Under the pieces are notes generated by a model that was given only the letters and a program-made list of their open reading frames with translations, was not told the origin of the DNA and did no database searches. The translations under genes and the position numbers were made by a program. 6,713 nucleotides of DNA. It comes from Gallionellaceae bacterium (GTDB taxonomy: Bacteria; Pseudomonadota; Gammaproteobacteria; Burkholderiales; Gallionellaceae). The stretch's first letter is position 1. Each line of letters starts with the position of its first letter. Shown here one piece after another: positions 4,872 through 6,713 of the stretch. The stretch spans positions 4,734 to 11,446 of the forward strand of contig PLYB01000120.1 in the NCBI GenBank assembly GCA_003151655.1, read 5' to 3'.

Positions 4872-5075
4872 ATTAGCGGCGGTGGCCTTGGCAGGCAAGC
4901 CACACTCCGCCAGATTACGCCTTACGCAAAATAGTCCTGATGAATTAAGGAGCAAACATGGAACAGAACTTGAAAAGTGGTGGCAAGAGCGATTCGATCA
5001 CGCCTTCAACGCTCTTACTGAATCAGAAGCTTGGTATCTTATCCGCACCCCGGATGCTGCAACCATCCGAGATCG
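4872..5075. repeat. 204-bp direct repeat, copy 2
   Basis: This is the second copy of the element at 724-927, in the same orientation, gap-free with 5 mismatches. It starts 14 bases beyond the -35 of the divergent vapBC promoter and ends at GATCG. Its downstream flank is unrelated to that of copy 1. Confidence 0.95.
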
Positions 5076-5107
5076 ATCGGATGGTAGTGCAAATCGGCAG
5101 GGTATGA
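4958..5107 (+). CDS. Small hypothetical protein, second copy with altered C-terminus (49 aa)
   Basis: This frame has the same ATG and AAGGAG Shine-Dalgarno as the gene at 810, and its first 39 residues are identical. After the PSEI motif the repeat ends and the tail becomes DRMVVQIGRV before TGA at 5105-5107, instead of VLLRQSKQEIASKVAGK. It is therefore probably a truncated copy with a random ending, since the conserved-looking helix is lost. Another ATG (5104) overlaps its stop, but the frame it opens has no recognisable content. Whether either copy is translated is not proven. Confidence 0.4.
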   Translation: MEQNLKSGGKSDSITPSTLLLNQKLGILSAPRMLQPSEIDRMVVQIGRV

Positions 5108-5202
5108 GGTTTCCACTCACTTTGGAGCTGGTTTCCGTAGGGGGCGTGAAACGTACCTACATTGTTACTGTTCGCCAACTTCCGACATGTGACCGGAAAA
5201 CG

Positions 5203-5451
5203 TCAATTCAAAAGACGGTCATGATCCTTTGTTCGCAAATTTTCAAATTCGCTAATTATGTCTCCCGCGTCTTTATAGTGCTCTTCCGGTATGCGCTGCA
5301 AAAGCATTTCCCTTTCCTCTTCGCTTAGCAGGCCGCACATATAGAATGCACCGCAAAGTCCGGTTGCCACGCCACGACTGTGCGGGGTATACATATCCGT
5401 GAGCGCATCTTCGATTACATCCAGCGCCATGCGTTTATCAAAATATTCCAT
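5203..5451 (-). CDS. Hypothetical protein (82 aa)
   Basis: I do not recognise this protein. It has 82 residues, is acidic and predicted mostly helical: residues 4-20, then a small and aromatic stretch GVATGLCGAFYMCGLLSEEE, and a C-terminal helix from about 56. It has no signal peptide and no convincing membrane segment. GAAAGG lies about 8 nt before ATG 5451, supporting this start; ATG 5430 is an in-frame alternative. It is transcribed away from the XRE regulator, with an inverted repeat in the shared upstream region, so the regulator may control it. Such small genes are common beside prophage-type regulators. Plausible as a real gene on start signal, length and composition, not on homology. 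Confidence 0.6.
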   Translation of the reverse strand: MEYFDKRMALDVIEDALTDMYTPHSRGVATGLCGAFYMCGLLSEEEREMLLQRIPEEHYKDAGDIISEFENLRTKDHDRLLN

Positions 5452-5598
5452 TTCAACTGCCTTTCGGTTTCAGAGAGGTAATATGCCCCTCGCATCGCGT
5501 GGTAAGTCCCCTTAAATCATGCTTGGCTGCATGACAACTCGTTCTGCATTTTCGGTAAATTAGCGCATGCGCCATCATCAGGAAGGGCGTGCAAGACA

Positions 5599-5627
5599 AT
5601 GTTACTATCGGTATTAAATAATAACAA
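5599..5627 (-). promoter_or_regulatory. Candidate promoter for the 82-aa gene
   Basis: On the minus strand TTGTTA (5627-5622) and TAACAT (5604-5599) are 17 bp apart inside the inverted repeat at 5601-5638. The distance to the ATG (148 bases) is long, so this is tentative. Confidence 0.3.
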
Positions 5628-5638
5628 CTGATAGTCAC
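5601..5638. promoter_or_regulatory. Inverted repeat, possible operator of the XRE regulator
   Basis: GTTACTATC (5601-5609) and GATAGTCAC (5630-5638) are inverted repeats with 8 of 9 matching positions, 20 AT-rich bases apart. They end 24 bases before the XRE start codon. Cro/CI-like proteins bind such sites, so autoregulation and control of the divergent gene are plausible. Confidence 0.45.
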
Positions 5639-5662
5639 GCTGCCGGTTGGTAGCTTGAGCGC

Positions 5663-6067
5663 ATGAAAACCATCTCAGAGAGGGACGCGTTCAGCCAACG
5701 GCTGTCCAAAGCGCTCAAAGACGCAAAAATTGATGTCAGCAGCCCGACTGCGTTCGCTCGCGAATTCAATCGCCGTTACACCGGCAAACCGATAAGCATC
5801 CATGCGGCAAGGAAATGGTTGATGGGGGAATCTATCCCAATGCAGGACAAGCTGCGGCTGCTCGCCGTATGGCTCGGGGTTTCTGCGGAATGGCTGCGAT
5901 TCGGTGACGGCAAGAGTGCCGATAAATATGCGGCCCAGTCGGAGCGGGCGCACTATAACTCGCCGGACATAGAGTTAATCAGCAACATTAACCTGCTCAA
6001 CACCGAACATAAACAAATAGTGAGAGAGGTTGTGCTTACCTTGCTGCGCTTGGAAAAAAAGCGCTAA
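5663..6067 (+). CDS. XRE (Cro/CI-like) transcriptional regulator
   Basis: This 134-residue DNA-binding regulator is predicted to be cytoplasmic. Residues 6-22 form a first helix (RDAFSQRLSKALKDA). Residues 28-55 (SPTAFAREFNRRYTGKPISI, then HAARKWLMGE) carry the helix-turn-helix, with R50-K51-W52 in the recognition helix region. IPMQDKLRLLAVWLGVSAEW, then LRFG, completes the domain by about residue 81. The C-terminal 50 residues end in a helix (HKQIVREVVLTLLRLE) that could dimerise. This pattern is common among betaproteobacterial chromosomal and prophage regulators. The ATG at 5663 has only a weak GAG 5 nt upstream. No partner toxin or integrase is adjacent, so it is either an orphan or controls the divergent 82-aa gene. 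Family is confident; target is inferred. Confidence 0.85.
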   Translation: MKTISERDAFSQRLSKALKDAKIDVSSPTAFAREFNRRYTGKPISIHAARKWLMGESIPMQDKLRLLAVWLGVSAEWLRFGDGKSADKYAAQSERAHYNSPDIELISNINLLNTEHKQIVREVVLTLLRLEKKR

Positions 6068-6192
6068 TTCGCAGGTTGGGTAGATTTTGACCTGCAAAAA
6101 TTGATCCCAGGTGTTCTGCCGAAAGAGCCACGGGTGGGTCCTCTATGTGCCCACGCGGTATCGTTTGTTGAATCATTCAACCCACTGCGTGG

Positions 6193-6223
6193 AAAAACGA
6201 AAAGGGCGTATTTCCATACGCCC
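6193..6223 (-). terminator. Intrinsic terminator, minus strand (copy A), probably serving acs
   Basis: GGGCGTAT (6204-6211) pairs with ATACGCCC (6216-6223) around TTCC. On the minus strand the stem is followed by TTTTCGTTTTT. It is the first good terminator after the acs stop, about 100 bases away. Confidence 0.78.
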
Positions 6224-6233
6224 CTACGCGAGT

Positions 6234-6275
6234 TTATCGAATCACTTCTTTTAGTTGCTCCAGAATCGCCGGATT
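6234..6275 (-). pseudogene. acs: Duplicate acs 3' end with stop codon, copy A
   Basis: On the minus strand 6275-6234 encodes NPAILEQLKEVIR and TAA, identical in protein to the true acs end at 6365-6324. Ten of the 42 bases differ, all silently. A preceding CAA codon (Q versus E) extends the match by one more codon. It is a remnant, since nothing upstream continues the Acs frame. The offset to the real end is 90 bases. Confidence 0.85.
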
Positions 6276-6287
6276 TTGGTTACGACA

Positions 6288-6301
6288 TAACCTAAAGGTT
6301 A
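6288..6301. repeat. Short perfect palindrome between acs and its duplicate tail
   Basis: TAACCT (6288-6293) and AGGTTA (6296-6301) are perfect inverted repeats around AA, in the 48-base gap between the real acs stop and the duplicated tail. It could mark a recombination junction or be chance. Confidence 0.4.
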
Positions 6302-6323
6302 GTCTGCGCCGAAACCCCGCCAA

Positions 6324-6713
6324 TTAGCGGATTACCTCTTTTAATTGCTCCAAGATAGCGGGGTTTTCAAGTGTCGAAACATCCTGAGTGATCTCTTCTA
6401 CTTTGGCGATGGCGCGCAGCAAACGGCGCATGATCTTGCCGGAGCGGGTCTTGGGCAGGTTTTCGCCGAAGCGAATTTCGTCTGGCTTGGCGATAGGACC
6501 GATTTCTTTGCTGACCCAGTTGCGCAACTCTTCCGCCAGTTTCTTGGCTGCTGCCGCATCAGCCGGACGTGCGCCTTTGAGTACTACGAAGGCAACGACG
6601 GCTTCGCCTTTGATCTCATGCGGCTTGCCGACAACAGCAGCTTCTGCCACCAGTGGGTTGGATACAAGTGCCGATTCGATTTCCATGGTGCCGAGGCGGT
6701 GGCCGGAAACGTT
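6324..6713 (-). CDS. acs: Acetyl-CoA synthetase, C-terminal part (5' end outside the window)
   Basis: The last 129 residues of an AMP-forming acetyl-CoA synthetase are present; the gene continues past the right edge. The enzyme makes acetyl-CoA from acetate, ATP and CoA via acetyl-AMP in the cytoplasm. The visible part is the mobile C-terminal domain: NVSGHRLGTMEIESALVSNP, the AAVVGKPHEIKGEAVVAFV segment, and the A10 core motif LPKTRSGKIMRR. The lysine in SGKIMRR is the catalytic residue and, in the family, the site of regulatory acetylation. The protein ends STLENPAILEQLKEVIR. The internal ATG at 6686 is not the start, because the frame stays open with Acs sequence to the edge. No good terminator follows directly; the first is at 6223-6193, beyond a duplicate of its own tail. 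Confidence 0.95.
   Translation of the reverse strand, partial: NVSGHRLGTMEIESALVSNPLVAEAAVVGKPHEIKGEAVVAFVVLKGARPADAAAAKKLAEELRNWVSKEIGPIAKPDEIRFGENLPKTRSGKIMRRLLRAIAKVEEITQDVSTLENPAILEQLKEVIR

Larger units (their letters stand above)
6140..6278. repeat. acs-end repeat module, copy A
   Basis: This segment is homologous to 3953-4065, in the same orientation. It contains ACGCGGTATCG, a short insertion with TTGAATCATTCAA (6168-6180), the hairpin terminator, CTACGCGAGTTT and a full acs C-terminal coding stretch with stop on the minus strand. It lies directly downstream of the real acs gene. Confidence 0.88.

Noticed and set aside
5137..5160. GTAGG/CCTAC inverted repeat resembling the REP-like elements
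   Set aside because: Only 5-bp arms with a 14-nt loop. It is too weak to list as a repeat; the rest of 5108-5202 shows nothing assignable.
4867..5328. Plus-strand open frame of 153 codons through repeat copy 2
   Set aside because: It runs across the repeat boundary at 5075 and antisense through the 82-aa gene. Its N-terminal part is the disfavoured frame of the repeat.
5453..5638. Minus-strand open frame of 61 codons upstream of the 82-aa gene
   Set aside because: Composition unlike a protein, no ribosome site, and it covers the regulatory intergenic region.
6071..6095. GCAGGT/ACCTGC hairpin after the XRE stop, considered as its terminator
   Set aside because: The stem is short with a 13-nt loop and is followed by A residues, not a T-tract, on the plus strand.
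6101..6295. Plus-strand open frame of 64 codons downstream of the XRE gene
   Set aside because: It overlaps repeat copy A and the minus-strand acs tail. Its resemblance to the frame at 3989 comes from the repeated DNA.

Overview
The window reads as an accessory stretch of a proteobacterial chromosome, most likely betaproteobacterial (Nitrosomonadales or Burkholderiales-like). That is an inference from the Era and acetyl-CoA synthetase C-termini, the Cro/CI-type regulator and the moderate GC content. No rRNA, tRNA, transposase, integrase or CRISPR array is visible. The only recognisable housekeeping gene is the 3' end of acs, which enters from the right edge on the minus strand. Everything to its left looks like a patchwork of toxin-antitoxin (TA) modules, gene fragments and repeats.

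Layout from left to right. Bases 1-89 hold nothing I can assign. A dinJ-yafQ type II TA operon (149-680) has a long palindromic operator over its promoter. Next comes a 204-bp element (724-927) carrying the start of a 56-residue small protein, then a 63-codon remnant of the 3' end of era (992-1183). A minus-strand pair follows: an exported SUMF1/FGE-like protein (3297-1903) and, 24 nt downstream of it, an unknown helical protein with an RxxxxH motif (1878-1303). At 3461-3943 one reading frame joins an 'addiction module' antitoxin in frame to a ParE/RelE-type toxin. A minus-strand Phd/YefM-VapC (PIN) operon (4798-4140) has its own palindromic operator. Just upstream of it, on the plus strand, lies a second 97%-identical copy of the 204-bp element (4872-5075), whose small gene has a different end. 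An unknown 82-residue gene (5451-5203) and an XRE regulator (5663-6067) diverge from an intergenic region with an inverted repeat. The acs 3' end closes the window (6713-6324).

The most unusual structure is repetition of the acs terminus. Besides the real acs end, two further remnants of its last codons exist on the same strand: 6275-6234, which encodes NPAILEQLKEVIR and a stop, and 4065-4039, which encodes LENPAILEQ. Each is followed by the same hairpin/T-tract terminator and a related downstream flank. The vapBC, small-ORF, 82-residue and XRE genes lie between these two scars. This looks like serial insertion or recombination at the 3' end of acs. With the era tail and the duplicated 204-bp element, the locus resembles a TA-rich accumulation site.

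Functionally, the two intact TA modules appear autoregulated, with operators on their promoters and overlapping antitoxin/toxin genes. The fused antitoxin-toxin could be a defused relic or a single-chain product. The SUMF1-like protein is predicted to be periplasmic and lacks the cysteines used by true formylglycine-generating enzymes, so its activity is unknown.
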